From contig FQWG01000032.1 of assembly GCA_900129595.1 (NCBI GenBank), forward strand, positions 1 to 34,633: 34,633 nt of DNA. Reading direction: 5' to 3'. Positions 16,643 through 25,335 of this stretch are shown here, in pieces (position 1 is the first letter of the stretch; each line of letters opens with the position of its first letter). A program made the position numbers and the translations under genes. The DNA comes from Flavobacterium frigidimaris. GTDB lineage: Bacteria > Bacteroidota > Bacteroidia > Flavobacteriales > Flavobacteriaceae. The notes below the pieces were generated by a model. It did not search any database. It was not told where the DNA came from and was given only the letters and a program-made list of their open reading frames with translations.

Positions 16643-17473
16643 ATGAAAGTAATTAAGCACTCAGGGCATGTTGTTCCTTTCGACATAGAAAAATTAAGGC
16701 TTTCTCTTCAAAAATCCGGTGCCCCCCCTGCCCTTATTGAGGAATCACTCACCCAAATACAAAACCAAATGTATGAGGGCATAACGACCAAACAAATCTA
16801 TAAAATGGCATTTGCTATTTTAAAAAAAGCCTCAAATGGCAATGCTGCGCGCTATAATTTGCGTTCTGCTTTACAAATGCTTGGCCCGGCCGGTTTTTTC
16901 TTTGAAAAATTTATTGCACGATTATATACTGCCGAAGGTTTTAAAACCAAAACCAACCTAATCCTGCAGGGAAAATGTGTCTCGCATGAGGTAGATGTAC
17001 TACTAAAAAAAGAGAATCTAATTTCGATGATTGAATGTAAATTTCACAGCAGCAGAGAAGGTTCCTCAGATGTAAAAGTTCCCATGTATATTCTTTCTCG
17101 TTTTAATGACCTTAAAGTGAAACAACATAATCTTTTTTCAAACCATGAAACTATTAATTCCTGTATTATAGTGACCAATAACCGATTTACCAAGGATGCT
17201 GAAAATTTCGCAAACTGCAGCGGAATAAGCCTTTTAAGCTGGGATTATCCTCGAGACAACAGCATTAAAAATAAAATTGACAAAGGGGCGCTCTACCCTA
17301 TTACCTGCCTCACTACATTATCAATGGTAGAAAAAGAAAAATTGCTAATTCTGGATCAAATACTGGTAAAAGATCTTACTTATGATTCTAATAATCTTCA
17401 TAAAATTGGACTTAGTGACAACCGGGTTCGAAATGTATTGAAAGAAGCTTCACAAATTTGTAAACTTATCTAA
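16643..17473 (+). CDS. ATP-cone plus PD-(D/E)XK nuclease-like protein
   Basis: The protein has 276 residues. Residues 1-85 form an ATP-cone (VIKHSGHVVPFDIEKLRLSL, ITTKQIYKMAF, ARYNLRSALQ), the nucleotide-binding module known from ribonucleotide reductase and NrdR. Residues 85-200 resemble a restriction-endonuclease-like fold: FFFEKFIARLYTAEGF, then SHEVDVLL (Asp118), and MIECKFHSS with the E-x-K pair Glu131/Lys133. This suggests nuclease activity gated by ATP or dATP level, which is inference. The C-terminal 70 residues are helical and unassigned. The stop is one base before the start of the beta-CASP hydrolase, so the two are a tight pair. Confidence 0.82.
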   Translation: MKVIKHSGHVVPFDIEKLRLSLQKSGAPPALIEESLTQIQNQMYEGITTKQIYKMAFAILKKASNGNAARYNLRSALQMLGPAGFFFEKFIARLYTAEGFKTKTNLILQGKCVSHEVDVLLKKENLISMIECKFHSSREGSSDVKVPMYILSRFNDLKVKQHNLFSNHETINSCIIVTNNRFTKDAENFANCSGISLLSWDYPRDNSIKNKIDKGALYPITCLTTLSMVEKEKLLILDQILVKDLTYDSNNLHKIGLSDNRVRNVLKEASQICKLI

Positions 17474-17474
17474 A

Positions 17475-18830
17475 ATGAAAATAAAATTTATAGGAGGTTC
17501 GGGAACCGTAACAGGCTCAAAAACACTCATAGAAAGCAATGGCATTAGAATATTGGTTGACTGCGGGCTCTTTCAGGGGCTTAAAGTACTCAGGGAACTC
17601 AATTGGGAACCCTTGCCTATTTTGCCCTCTACAATAGATTATGTGCTGCTAACGCACGGTCATCTGGATCATTGCGGCTGGCTGCCCAGACTGGTCGCTC
17701 AGGGATTTAGGGGAAATATATATTGCACCGGTCCAACTAAAGCTGTGGCAAAACTTGTTCTTTTAGACAGTGCCAAAATTCAGGAAGAAGAAGCCCATAA
17801 AGCCAACAAAGAACATTATTCTAAACATGAAAAAGCAAAACCTCTCTATACGGTAGCTCAGGCCGAAGCTGTTTTTCCGTTTTTTAAAGTCATTCAGCCC
17901 AATATATCTGTAATAATAGCCAATGATATTGCTGCCGTTTTTTCAACTGCAGGACATATTATAGGCGCCTGCAGTATTACGCTGACTCTCGAAAACAAAA
18001 CTTTAGTTTTTTCCGGTGATATAGGTCGTGATGATGATGTATTAATGTTTGCTCCAAGAAAACCTCTAAAAGCAGATTATATCTTCCTTGAAAGCACCTA
18101 TGGGAATCGTCTTCATCCTGATCTTGACGTAAAAAAAGAACTTGAGGCCTATATCAATACTACGATCGAACAAAAAGGAACTGTAATTATTCCAGGGTTT
18201 GCCGTTGAAAGAGCGCAATCGATAATGTATCTTTTATGGCAGCTTAAAACAGAAGGAAGAATTCCAAATGTTCCCTATATTCTTGACACTCCTATGGGCG
18301 CCAGTGTACTTGATGTTTTTCTGGAAAATATGCAGTGGCATAAACTCTCTGCTAATGACTGTCATGAAATGTTCAAAATGTTCAGAATCGTTTCTGAATT
18401 CGAACAAACCCTGCGCATTATTGAAGATCCTCAGCCAAAAGTAATTATTGCGGCAAGCGGTATGGTTACCGGCGGCCGCGTATTATCTTATTTTGAAAAA
18501 TACATAGGTCTTGAAAAAACGACTGTTATAATTGTAGGCTATCAGGCAGAAGGTACCCGAGGAAGAAAGCTCTTAGAAGGAGCTGATGAAATTAAAATAT
18601 ATGGAAAATATTACACGGTTGAGGCCAAAATACATCAAATAGAAGGACTCTCTGCCCATGGTGACCAGCAAGATTTAGTCAATTGGCTTTCTGCCCTTCA
18701 AAATGTTCCAAAATGCATCTATTTAGTACATGGCGAAAACCTTCCAGCAGATGAATTGCGCACCAAAATTCAGGATCGATATGGGTATAAATGTAGTATT
18801 CCACTCATGGGAAGTGAAATAGAAATTTAA
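17475..18830 (+). CDS. Metallo-beta-lactamase / beta-CASP RNA-processing hydrolase
   Basis: The 451 residues match the CPSF73-like family (COG1236 type). The N-terminus GGSGTVTGSKTLIE is followed by zinc-binding motif HGHLDHCG (His61, His63, Asp65, His66), then AGHIIGACS, FSGDIGRD, and the beta-CASP insertion (IIPGFAVERAQSIMYLL, DTPMGASV, ASGMVTGGRVLSYF). The C-terminal end has KIHQIEGLSAHGDQQDL and YLVHGE. Family members are RNA endonucleases or exonucleases with an RNA-specificity domain. It probably acts with the ATP-cone nuclease-like protein encoded immediately upstream, and both are driven by the double FNR-type promoter. It ends 7 bp before the convergent P-type ATPase gene. Confidence 0.9.
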   Translation: MKIKFIGGSGTVTGSKTLIESNGIRILVDCGLFQGLKVLRELNWEPLPILPSTIDYVLLTHGHLDHCGWLPRLVAQGFRGNIYCTGPTKAVAKLVLLDSAKIQEEEAHKANKEHYSKHEKAKPLYTVAQAEAVFPFFKVIQPNISVIIANDIAAVFSTAGHIIGACSITLTLENKTLVFSGDIGRDDDVLMFAPRKPLKADYIFLESTYGNRLHPDLDVKKELEAYINTTIEQKGTVIIPGFAVERAQSIMYLLWQLKTEGRIPNVPYILDTPMGASVLDVFLENMQWHKLSANDCHEMFKMFRIVSEFEQTLRIIEDPQPKVIIAASGMVTGGRVLSYFEKYIGLEKTTVIIVGYQAEGTRGRKLLEGADEIKIYGKYYTVEAKIHQIEGLSAHGDQQDLVNWLSALQNVPKCIYLVHGENLPADELRTKIQDRYGYKCSIPLMGSEIEI

Positions 18831-18837
18831 ATTCTCC

Positions 18838-21330
18838 TTATCTTCTTCTAAAATATTTTACAACTTCAAACCATAATACTGATATCGAACCAACCAAAAT
18901 GCACAGAATTGATTGATAAAATGTTATTAATTCAAAACTAAAAAGCGAACGTAAAAATGGTATTGCAAATAGTGACAGAACCAAAAATACGGTTAGCGCA
19001 ATAATAATCGATACCAGGATATTTTTATATCGAAGCGTTACCCATAACGAATAATAAAAAGAGCGATTAACAAGTGTCAGCAAAACATTCGAAGTTATTA
19101 GAGTCAAAAAAACCATACTTCGTGTTCTGTTTTCCTCCCATTGATGTTGAACTGACCACTGATATACAAACAACAAACCAAAGGTTATGACAATCCCCTG
19201 AACAATGCTGATTACAAGTTCTTTTGCATTAAAAAATGTTGACCTCAGCGGTCTTGGCCCCCTCTGCATCGTATCTGCTTCTGCAGGTTCATTTTCATAA
19301 ATTATAGAACAGGTTGGTCCCATTATAAGTTCGAGCAGAATTACATGCAGCGGGCTGAATATATTGGGATAAATCCATCCTAAGGCAAGGGGCAGGAAAA
19401 CAATAAATATTATAGGAATATGTATGGATATAATATACTGAATCGCCTTTTTTAGGTTCGTATAAATCTTTCTTCCCATAGCAACAGCATCAACCATTTT
19501 AGAAAGATCGTCTTCTACGAGAATAAGTGAAGCCGCATCTTTTGCTATCGAAGTACCTTTTTTACCCATTGCAATACCAATGTGTGCTGCCTTGAGCGAA
19601 GGTCCGTCATTAACTCCGTCTCCTGTCATGGCTACAATCTGCCCATTTGCTTTCAACGCATTCACAATTCGTAGTTTGGCTTCTGGAAACATTCGGCTAA
19701 ATACATTAATGTGCATTACTTTAGTCTGCAGTTCAGTATCGCTTAACTTCATGAGTTGGTCTCCTGTAATAGATTTATCAAATCCCTGAAAACCAATTTC
19801 CTGAGCAATGGCATTTGTAGTTCGGGCGTTATCACCGGTAATAATCTTTACTCCTATTCCGGCGGTGTAAAAAGATTTTAAAACTTCGGAAATATTCTGC
19901 TTTGGAGGATCGTAAAAAGCAACCAATCCTTTAAATGTAAATGGAATTTCCTGCTGCATTTCCGGATAATTATTCCCTTGCAGATTTCCCATCGCAACAC
20001 CAAGGACCCTATACCCTTTCTCTGTTAATTTATTCATGGCAGCCGTTACCGTTTCTTTTTCTTCAACCCCAAGATGGCAAACTTCTATAATAGCTTCCGG
20101 TGCTCCTTTTGCAGCAATAATTCGATGGTCAAACTCATCTTCAAACACATGGGTCATCATAGGGGGTTTGCCCGATAAAGGGTATTCATGAATCATTTTA
20201 AAAAGGATTCTTATATCCTTATCGGTATATTTCTTATAGGTATCATGAAGGGCAATTTCCATGGGATCAAAAGCAATTGGCTCGCTTGCCCACATAGCGG
20301 TTGTAAGGAGTTCTTCTGTTTCTTTAAATTCTCTAAAAGTATCTGTCGCTACCTCTGGGCCTGAAGGCAGGTAAAGCCTTGCCAGTTCCATCTTATTCTG
20401 GGTAATTGTACCTGTTTTATCCGTACAAATTACTGTCGCGCTGCCTAATGTCTCAACAGTTTTCATTTGTTTCACGACAATGCCCATCTTCATAAGCCGG
20501 CGGGCTCCCAATGCCATAAATGTGGTAAAGGCAACAGGAATCTCTTCGGGTAAAATACTCATGGCAAGAGTGAGCGCCATCAAAAGACTTTCCAAAACAT
20601 TCCCTACTCTTGAATAATTGATTCCCCAAACCAAAACAAAAACTAATGCTCCGGCAAAAACCATTTTTTTAATAAAATTCCCAATCTGGAGTTCTAATGG
20701 AGTTTTCTCCTCCCCAATAGCATCAAGACTGCTGCCTATTTTTCCTAATCGTGTTTCATTTCCAATGGCAATAATTTTAACGATAGCCAATCCGCTGACA
20801 ACGGTAGTTCCAGAAAAAACCTTATTATCTTCTTTGTCTTTGTTTTTAAAAACTGTCATAGACTCGCCGGTAAGTATGGATTCATTTACCGAAAAATCAT
20901 TTGAACTCATAATAGAACCATCAGCCGGAACCAAGCTGCCTTCTTCTATAATCACCAGATCGCCAACCACAATATCCTGAGTTTTGATATTTTGCTGCTG
21001 TCCTTGACGAATAACTTTACACAAAGGCTGTGTAAATTCTTGTAGTTTTGCCAGCGCATTGCGGCTTCTTTTTTCCTGATAGAGTGAAATGGCTACAATT
21101 AATAAAATCGAAACCGAAAGAAAAATCGCATCACTGTATTGCTTATTGATAAAGTAGATGCCCGAGGCAATGAGCAATAAAAGAACCATTGGTTCTGCAA
21201 AAATACTTTTTAGAAAAGCTAAAAATCTGTTTTCTTTCTTGTAATTATAAGAATTGATTCCCAATTTTCTTCTCAAATCGATTACTTCTTCAAAACTTAA
21301 TCCTTTTAATTCTTGTTGGTTTGTGCTCAT
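18838..21330 (-). CDS. P-type cation-transporting ATPase (P2-type, Ca2+-like)
   Basis: The 830 residues have the full P-type core: actuator TGES (154-157), the M4 motif PEEIP (261-265), phosphorylation site CTDKTGTIT with Asp304, KGAPEAI in the nucleotide domain, and the hinge MTGDGVNDGPSLKAAHIGIAMG. There is no N-terminal heavy-metal-binding domain and there are about ten membrane helices, which fits P2-type Ca2+/cation pumps. The M6 segment reads LELIMGPTCS, lacking the acidic residue found there in classical Ca2+-ATPases, so the substrate is uncertain. It lies 65 bp downstream of the OsmC-like gene on the same strand and is likely co-transcribed from its FNR-type promoter. Confidence 0.9.
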   Translation of the reverse strand: MSTNQQELKGLSFEEVIDLRRKLGINSYNYKKENRFLAFLKSIFAEPMVLLLLIASGIYFINKQYSDAIFLSVSILLIVAISLYQEKRSRNALAKLQEFTQPLCKVIRQGQQQNIKTQDIVVGDLVIIEEGSLVPADGSIMSSNDFSVNESILTGESMTVFKNKDKEDNKVFSGTTVVSGLAIVKIIAIGNETRLGKIGSSLDAIGEEKTPLELQIGNFIKKMVFAGALVFVLVWGINYSRVGNVLESLLMALTLAMSILPEEIPVAFTTFMALGARRLMKMGIVVKQMKTVETLGSATVICTDKTGTITQNKMELARLYLPSGPEVATDTFREFKETEELLTTAMWASEPIAFDPMEIALHDTYKKYTDKDIRILFKMIHEYPLSGKPPMMTHVFEDEFDHRIIAAKGAPEAIIEVCHLGVEEKETVTAAMNKLTEKGYRVLGVAMGNLQGNNYPEMQQEIPFTFKGLVAFYDPPKQNISEVLKSFYTAGIGVKIITGDNARTTNAIAQEIGFQGFDKSITGDQLMKLSDTELQTKVMHINVFSRMFPEAKLRIVNALKANGQIVAMTGDGVNDGPSLKAAHIGIAMGKKGTSIAKDAASLILVEDDLSKMVDAVAMGRKIYTNLKKAIQYIISIHIPIIFIVFLPLALGWIYPNIFSPLHVILLELIMGPTCSIIYENEPAEADTMQRGPRPLRSTFFNAKELVISIVQGIVITFGLLFVYQWSVQHQWEENRTRSMVFLTLITSNVLLTLVNRSFYYSLWVTLRYKNILVSIIIALTVFLVLSLFAIPFLRSLFSFELITFYQSILCILVGSISVLWFEVVKYFRRR

Positions 21331-21395
21331 ACAATGTTTAGATAAATTAGTTTAAAGTACGATCTCTTAAAAGTACTAAATAGTTTTTTAGATTG

Positions 21396-21833
21396 TTATG
21401 CTACACTAACTGATGGAAAGATGTGCAGTCTTACCTTTAAAGCATTTAGAACCAGACAATGATCTTTGCAAAGAGAAAAAAGCTTTAGAGTCTTATTAAT
21501 CTGATTACTTTCTAAAATAGCTACTTTGGGTCTAATGACAATATCTGTTATTTCTGAAAATTCATCTGATATCAGAACAGAGGCGCGGGTTGTACAGTTA
21601 AAACTTTTAAATTTAATTCCTTTATTTTTTGCTGTTCTGAAAAATGCGTTCATATAGGAACTTTCTATAGAAGCAATAAACAAATGTTCTGCCGACCAAA
21701 CATCATCATGGAGGTTTTTTAAACATGAATGAGATGCTACTTCTATAGCATGGCTAAAAATCACCGAAGTTATTCGTGCGTTTTGATTCTCTTGCCAATA
21801 CAAATCTACCTGATATTCTTGGGAAGTCTCCAT
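21396..21833 (-). CDS. OsmC-family protein lacking the peroxidatic cysteine
   Basis: The protein has 145 residues. It resembles the OsmC/Ohr fold: HDDVWSAEHLFIASI, a central helix, KGIKFKSFNCTTRA, and the second-cysteine helix KDHCLVLNAL with Cys126. In OsmC proteins the central helix normally carries the peroxidatic Cys; here the aligned position reads Ser59 (IESSYMNAFF). Peroxidase activity is therefore doubtful and it may bind a ligand or have diverged. The gene has an FNR-type promoter on its strand and precedes the cation ATPase gene. Family assignment is fairly sure; the alignment of the cysteine position is by eye. Confidence 0.8.
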   Translation of the reverse strand: METSQEYQVDLYWQENQNARITSVIFSHAIEVASHSCLKNLHDDVWSAEHLFIASIESSYMNAFFRTAKNKGIKFKSFNCTTRASVLISDEFSEITDIVIRPKVAILESNQINKTLKLFSLCKDHCLVLNALKVRLHIFPSVSVA

Positions 21834-21901
21834 ATGAACTTTTTTTAATAAAACATCTAAAGTGCTTTTGCTGAGTTAAAATATTTCTCTTCTGACATAA
21901 A

Positions 21902-21944
21902 CTAAATTAATCCATTAAGATTTGATAAGAAATGATTTTCATCA
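21902..21944 (-). promoter_or_regulatory. FNR-type promoter of the OsmC-like gene and cation ATPase
   Basis: The palindrome TGATTTTCATCA (21933-21944) is centred 29.5 bp upstream, on the minus strand, of TAATTTAG (21909 down to 21902), five of six matches to TAnnTTTG. The gene start is at 21833. Confidence 0.8.
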
Positions 21945-22117
21945 CATCAGGTTAATTATATTATAAAACCAGCCGTATTAAAAATTGGTCAGTCAAATCA
22001 GAGCAATAGTTCTTTTAAATGAAGAATTTTTAAATTGATTTCTTTCTCAAACACCAATAAAAACAATTAAAATCAATTGCATCGTAAACAAAAAGTATCA
22101 AAGATCATTTTTATCAA

Positions 22118-22160
22118 TGATTAAGATCATTTTCAATTTTTAATATTTAATGGAATTTTA
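22118..22160 (+). promoter_or_regulatory. FNR-type operator upstream of the YflT-BON-Usp group
   Basis: The palindrome AATGATTAAGATCATT has its core at 22118-22129. At the same 29.5 bp offset lies GAATTTTA (22153-22160), four of six -7 matches, the weakest of the set. Adjacent half-sites GATCA and ATCA at 22103-22116 thicken the site. The first gene starts at 22287, so the leader would be about 120 bases. Confidence 0.65.
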
Positions 22161-22286
22161 CCTAACAAATTTAAAGTTCCTAGTAATGCATTTTATCAGA
22201 TCATAATATTAAGAAAGGCATTATAAGAGTACTACACTAAAGCAAAACCTCATCTTAAGAACTATAATAACTAAAAAATAGAAGCC

Positions 22287-22790
22287 ATGGAAAATCAAAA
22301 ACTATTTGTAGCAAATTATAAAACACAGCAAGAAGCTGAAGATGCTATCAAAAAACTAAAAAAGAATGGTTACGATATTACAAAACTGTCCGTAATAGGA
22401 ACAGAATGTTATACAGAACAAAACGTAGTAGGCTACTTTAATATTTATGACAAAATGGAAAAATGGAGTCCCCTTGGACTATTTGCTATTGGATTTTGTG
22501 GACTTTTATTTGGAATGCTTTTCATTTTTAACTTTACTGCAAACCTTCCTTATTTTAAAATCCCCATCATATATGCATGTGTAGCGGTACTTTTAGGAGC
22601 TACTCTGCCACTAATTGGCATGGGATTTTCAAAAGACAAAGCTATTAAATACAAAACAGAAGTGAAAGCAAAAAAAATTATGCTCTTTGCCCAGGAAACT
22701 AATGCAAAAATCGAAAACATAAGAACCTTATTGCAAATCCATATCCCTAAAGAAAATTCACTAGCAGAAAGAAAAGCCAAATGCTTTTAG
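22287..22790 (+). CDS. YflT-like general stress protein with two membrane helices
   Basis: The protein has 167 residues. The N-terminal domain (FVANYKTQQEAEDAIKKLKK then DITKLSVIGTE) matches the YflT / general-stress-protein 17M-like alpha-beta fold. Two membrane helices follow (about 72-92, GLFAIGFCGLLFGMLF, and 96-118, IPIIYACVAVLLGATLPLIG), then a charged tail. Similar proteins in Gram-positives are induced by general stress; the biochemical role is not known. It heads a same-strand run of genes (BON, small membrane protein, membrane protein, Usp). It is followed 60 bp later by the BON gene. Confidence 0.75.
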   Translation: MENQKLFVANYKTQQEAEDAIKKLKKNGYDITKLSVIGTECYTEQNVVGYFNIYDKMEKWSPLGLFAIGFCGLLFGMLFIFNFTANLPYFKIPIIYACVAVLLGATLPLIGMGFSKDKAIKYKTEVKAKKIMLFAQETNAKIENIRTLLQIHIPKENSLAERKAKCF

Positions 22791-22850
22791 AAAACCAAAC
22801 TTTCGAATTATAATCAACCTAATTAAGTAATTAACTTTAAATAAAACAAC

Positions 22851-23519
22851 ATGAAAACAAATGAAGAATTACAAAGAGATGTTCAGAATGCCATTAAATG
22901 GGAACCGCAGCTTCATGCAGCAGAAATTGGCGTAACTGCAAAAGATGGCGTGATAACACTGCTGGGAAGTGTAGATGCATACTTTAAAAAAATTGAAGCA
23001 GAAAATGCTGCGAAAAATGTTGATGGTGTAAAAGCAGTTGCTGAGGAAATTGAGATAAAATATTCTAATAGTGCTAAATCTGATCAGGATATAGCCAATG
23101 ATGCATTAAAAGCTTTAATTGATAACTGGAATGTTCCAGAAGAAAAAATTCAATTGAAAGTGGAAAAAGGATGGGTCACACTCGAAGGTCAGGTTACCTG
23201 GAACTATCAAAGAGAAGCTGCTGAGAAATCTATAGGCCATATTTTAGGTGTTAAAGGCCTCACGAATCGTATTAAGATTAAAGCTGAAGTACAAAACCAG
23301 ATTGATAAAAATAATATCAAAAGGGCTTTAGCCAGTAATTGGACATTACATGCTGAGAACATCTTCCTGAAGGTAGAGGGAACAAAAGTTACTTTAACCG
23401 GAGCTGTAAATTCCCTTTTTCAGAAAGATTTAGCAGAAAAAATAGTCTGGAAAACTCCAGGCATCTGGTCTGTAGAGAACGAGCTTGTTGTGCAGCACAA
23501 ATATGCTATATCAGAATAG
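22851..23519 (+). CDS. Triple BON-domain protein, paralogue 1
   Basis: The protein has 222 residues and three BON domains in a row, with cores AEIGVTAKDGVITLLGSVD, IQLKVEKGWVTLEGQVTW and IFLKVEGTKVTLTGAVNS, each followed by helix-turn-V/I segments such as GVKAVAEEIEI. BON domains bind phospholipid or associate with membranes and occur in OsmY-type stress proteins. Unlike OsmY it has no signal peptide, so it is probably cytoplasmic. Two close paralogues are encoded at 27537-28208 and 28226-28882; all begin MK(S/T/K)(N/S)(E/D)-x-LQ/R and keep the same layout. Confidence 0.9.
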   Translation: MKTNEELQRDVQNAIKWEPQLHAAEIGVTAKDGVITLLGSVDAYFKKIEAENAAKNVDGVKAVAEEIEIKYSNSAKSDQDIANDALKALIDNWNVPEEKIQLKVEKGWVTLEGQVTWNYQREAAEKSIGHILGVKGLTNRIKIKAEVQNQIDKNNIKRALASNWTLHAENIFLKVEGTKVTLTGAVNSLFQKDLAEKIVWKTPGIWSVENELVVQHKYAISE

Positions 23520-23605
23520 TTAAAAAGGAAATCTGCCTCCCTTTTCCTGATAGAAAAAGTAAAAGAGTAGTGGTGTTTTAACAAATTATTTAAATTTTAA
23601 TTATT

Positions 23606-23770
23606 ATGGAAGCAAGTTGGATAATATTATCCTTTACAGGTGTTATTGTATTAGTAGTGATGATTTTTGCTTTCAGGCAAAATTACAAAGACAGAAAAAT
23701 ATACGAGCAAGATCTAAAAAGACCATCAAATCTTTATGATGATCAGTCTGAAGCAAACGACATCCAATAA
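23606..23770 (+). CDS. Small single-pass membrane protein (54 aa)
   Basis: An ATG at 23606 opens 54 codons: a hydrophobic helix (WIILSFTGVIVLVVMIFAF) followed by a charged cytosolic tail (RQNYKDRKIYEQDLKRPSN) ending in DDQSEANDIQ. The composition is that of a real small membrane protein, and it sits in line between the BON and membrane-protein genes at 86 and 50 bp. I recognise no family. It may be a small regulator of a membrane complex. Confidence 0.65.
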   Translation: MEASWIILSFTGVIVLVVMIFAFRQNYKDRKIYEQDLKRPSNLYDDQSEANDIQ

Positions 23771-23820
23771 ACTGAACCTTTCGATCATATTTTTTAATGT
23801 AATTCTAAATAGTGTGAGCA

Positions 23821-24300
23821 ATGAAAACAATACTGTTATACCTGCTGTTCTTAATTACTATAGCCGTACTATTATTGAATCGTTATACGGATCTTTATAT
23901 TAATAATTCAATAATGCATTTTATATTATTAATATTGGCATCAATTACATTTGTTTTTATTATAGGTCTCATCTTTGGGAAACTTCAAACTACAAAATCA
24001 AGAGTACTTACAATATTAATTATTGGAGTTTTTTGTTTTGTACAATCTTTTTTAACGTGGGGCGGTGACTGGAAAACACAAACAATTCTTTATCAAAACA
24101 AAGTCAACGGTAACAAAACTATAGAATTCCAGATGCGGGGTGATCGTTTTTCTTTTGGATACAAAAAAAGAATCATAAACAGGTTAAAATTATTTCCCGG
24201 ACTCGACTGGACTACTGACGTTGATACTGCTAAAATTGATCATAAACAATGGGAAAAGATAAATAGATATGTAAATGAAATGAAGTTTGCTTCAAAGTAA
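23821..24300 (+). CDS. Membrane protein of unknown function
   Basis: The protein has 159 residues and three hydrophobic helices in the first 85 (about 3-20, 33-53 and 62-80, the last being LTILIIGVFCFVQSFLTWGG). A soluble C-terminal part of about 75 residues follows, containing IEFQMRGDRFSFGYKKR and LKLFPGLDWTTDVD. I recognise no family. The position between a BON gene and a universal-stress gene suggests it belongs to the same stress transcript. Confidence 0.7.
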   Translation: MKTILLYLLFLITIAVLLLNRYTDLYINNSIMHFILLILASITFVFIIGLIFGKLQTTKSRVLTILIIGVFCFVQSFLTWGGDWKTQTILYQNKVNGNKTIEFQMRGDRFSFGYKKRIINRLKLFPGLDWTTDVDTAKIDHKQWEKINRYVNEMKFASK

Positions 24301-24363
24301 CAGCGGACTCATTTTTTATAATTAATAAACGCGGCAATCAGCTGCATTAAATGCTTAGAAAAT

Positions 24364-25194
24364 ATGAAAAAGATACTTGTTACAACTGACTTATCTTACA
24401 ACTCCAAACCAGCAGTACGCTTTGCCATACAGCTTGCCTGCCAGACAGGATATGAACTTTCATTTCTTCATGTAAATAGTTCATTTATCATTGACCCTTT
24501 TTCAGCTGTTACCTTTGTAGGCCTTCCTGAACCTGACACTAAAATACAGGAACAAAGCTTAAAAAGATTTATACATACCTTGTACAGACAAACCAATAAG
24601 CAACCAGGAAAGATTAATTATATAGTCGAAAATAAGCTGGACGTAAATGAAGCTATTTTAGACTGTGCAAAAAGAATCAAGGCCGATTATATTTGCATGA
24701 GTACAAGAGGCGGTGGTTTGGCCAATAAGCTATTAGGCAGTCATACCAACAAAATTTTACATGATTCTCCTATTCCTGTTCTAGTTGTACCAAGACATTA
24801 CAGAATTAAGCACTTAAATACTGTTCTATATCCCTCTGATATTGAAGACATAAACATTGAATTGCCGTTAATTAGAAAGTTTGCTGCAGAATTTGATGCT
24901 CCGATTGCTGTATATCATTATGATTATTTTACTGAAGAGGAAGAAATCAGTAAAAAACTACATAAAATAGAGCATAAATATAAATCAGGTACCATAAATT
25001 TCCATTTTAAAAAATTAAATCCCGAAGTTTCTTTATTACGTCATTTGCAAATTGATATTATGACAGCCAAGCCTTCTATTATAACCATGTTTGCCAAAGA
25101 AGACAGGGGCTGGTTTGAACAATTGTTTCAGCCTATTAAAACAGCAGAAAAGGGCTTTGATACAAGAACTCCCATGCTTGTTTTTAGAAAATAA
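24364..25194 (+). CDS. Universal stress protein, tandem-domain UspA type
   Basis: The protein has 276 residues. The N-terminal Usp domain (1-145) starts KKILVTTDLSYNSKPAVRFA and keeps the ATP-binding segment STRGGGLANKLLGSHTNK (113-130), then ILHDSPIPVLVVP. The second half (about 150-276) follows the Usp fold loosely but lacks the glycine motif, so only the first domain should bind ATP. Such proteins accumulate under starvation, hypoxia and redox stress. It is the last gene of the plus-strand group, and a hairpin terminator follows directly. Confidence 0.9.
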   Translation: MKKILVTTDLSYNSKPAVRFAIQLACQTGYELSFLHVNSSFIIDPFSAVTFVGLPEPDTKIQEQSLKRFIHTLYRQTNKQPGKINYIVENKLDVNEAILDCAKRIKADYICMSTRGGGLANKLLGSHTNKILHDSPIPVLVVPRHYRIKHLNTVLYPSDIEDINIELPLIRKFAAEFDAPIAVYHYDYFTEEEEISKKLHKIEHKYKSGTINFHFKKLNPEVSLLRHLQIDIMTAKPSIITMFAKEDRGWFEQLFQPIKTAEKGFDTRTPMLVFRK

Positions 25195-25196
25195 AA

Positions 25197-25239
25197 ATTG
25201 GCTGGTAAATGGATTACAGTTACCGGCCAATTATTTTTA
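25197..25239. terminator. Hairpin terminator after the universal stress gene
   Basis: attggctggtaa (25197-25208) pairs with ttaccggccaat (25220-25231), one G-T pair, followed by tattttta. The left flank is A-rich, so it could also stop transcription arriving from the opposite side. Confidence 0.75.
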
Positions 25240-25335
25240 TTATAAAGCCCTTTCTTCAAAAGCCCATAAAAGTTTTTTTGTTTTTACTTTAAACTAATAG
25301 GCTATTTTAAAATTTATTTAAGCAGTTAAAGTCAA

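Noticed and set aside
22103..22116. A further TGAT-type palindrome (GATCATTTTTATCA)
   Set aside because: The half-sites are separated by seven instead of four bases, so it is counted only as flanking half-sites of the 22118 operator.
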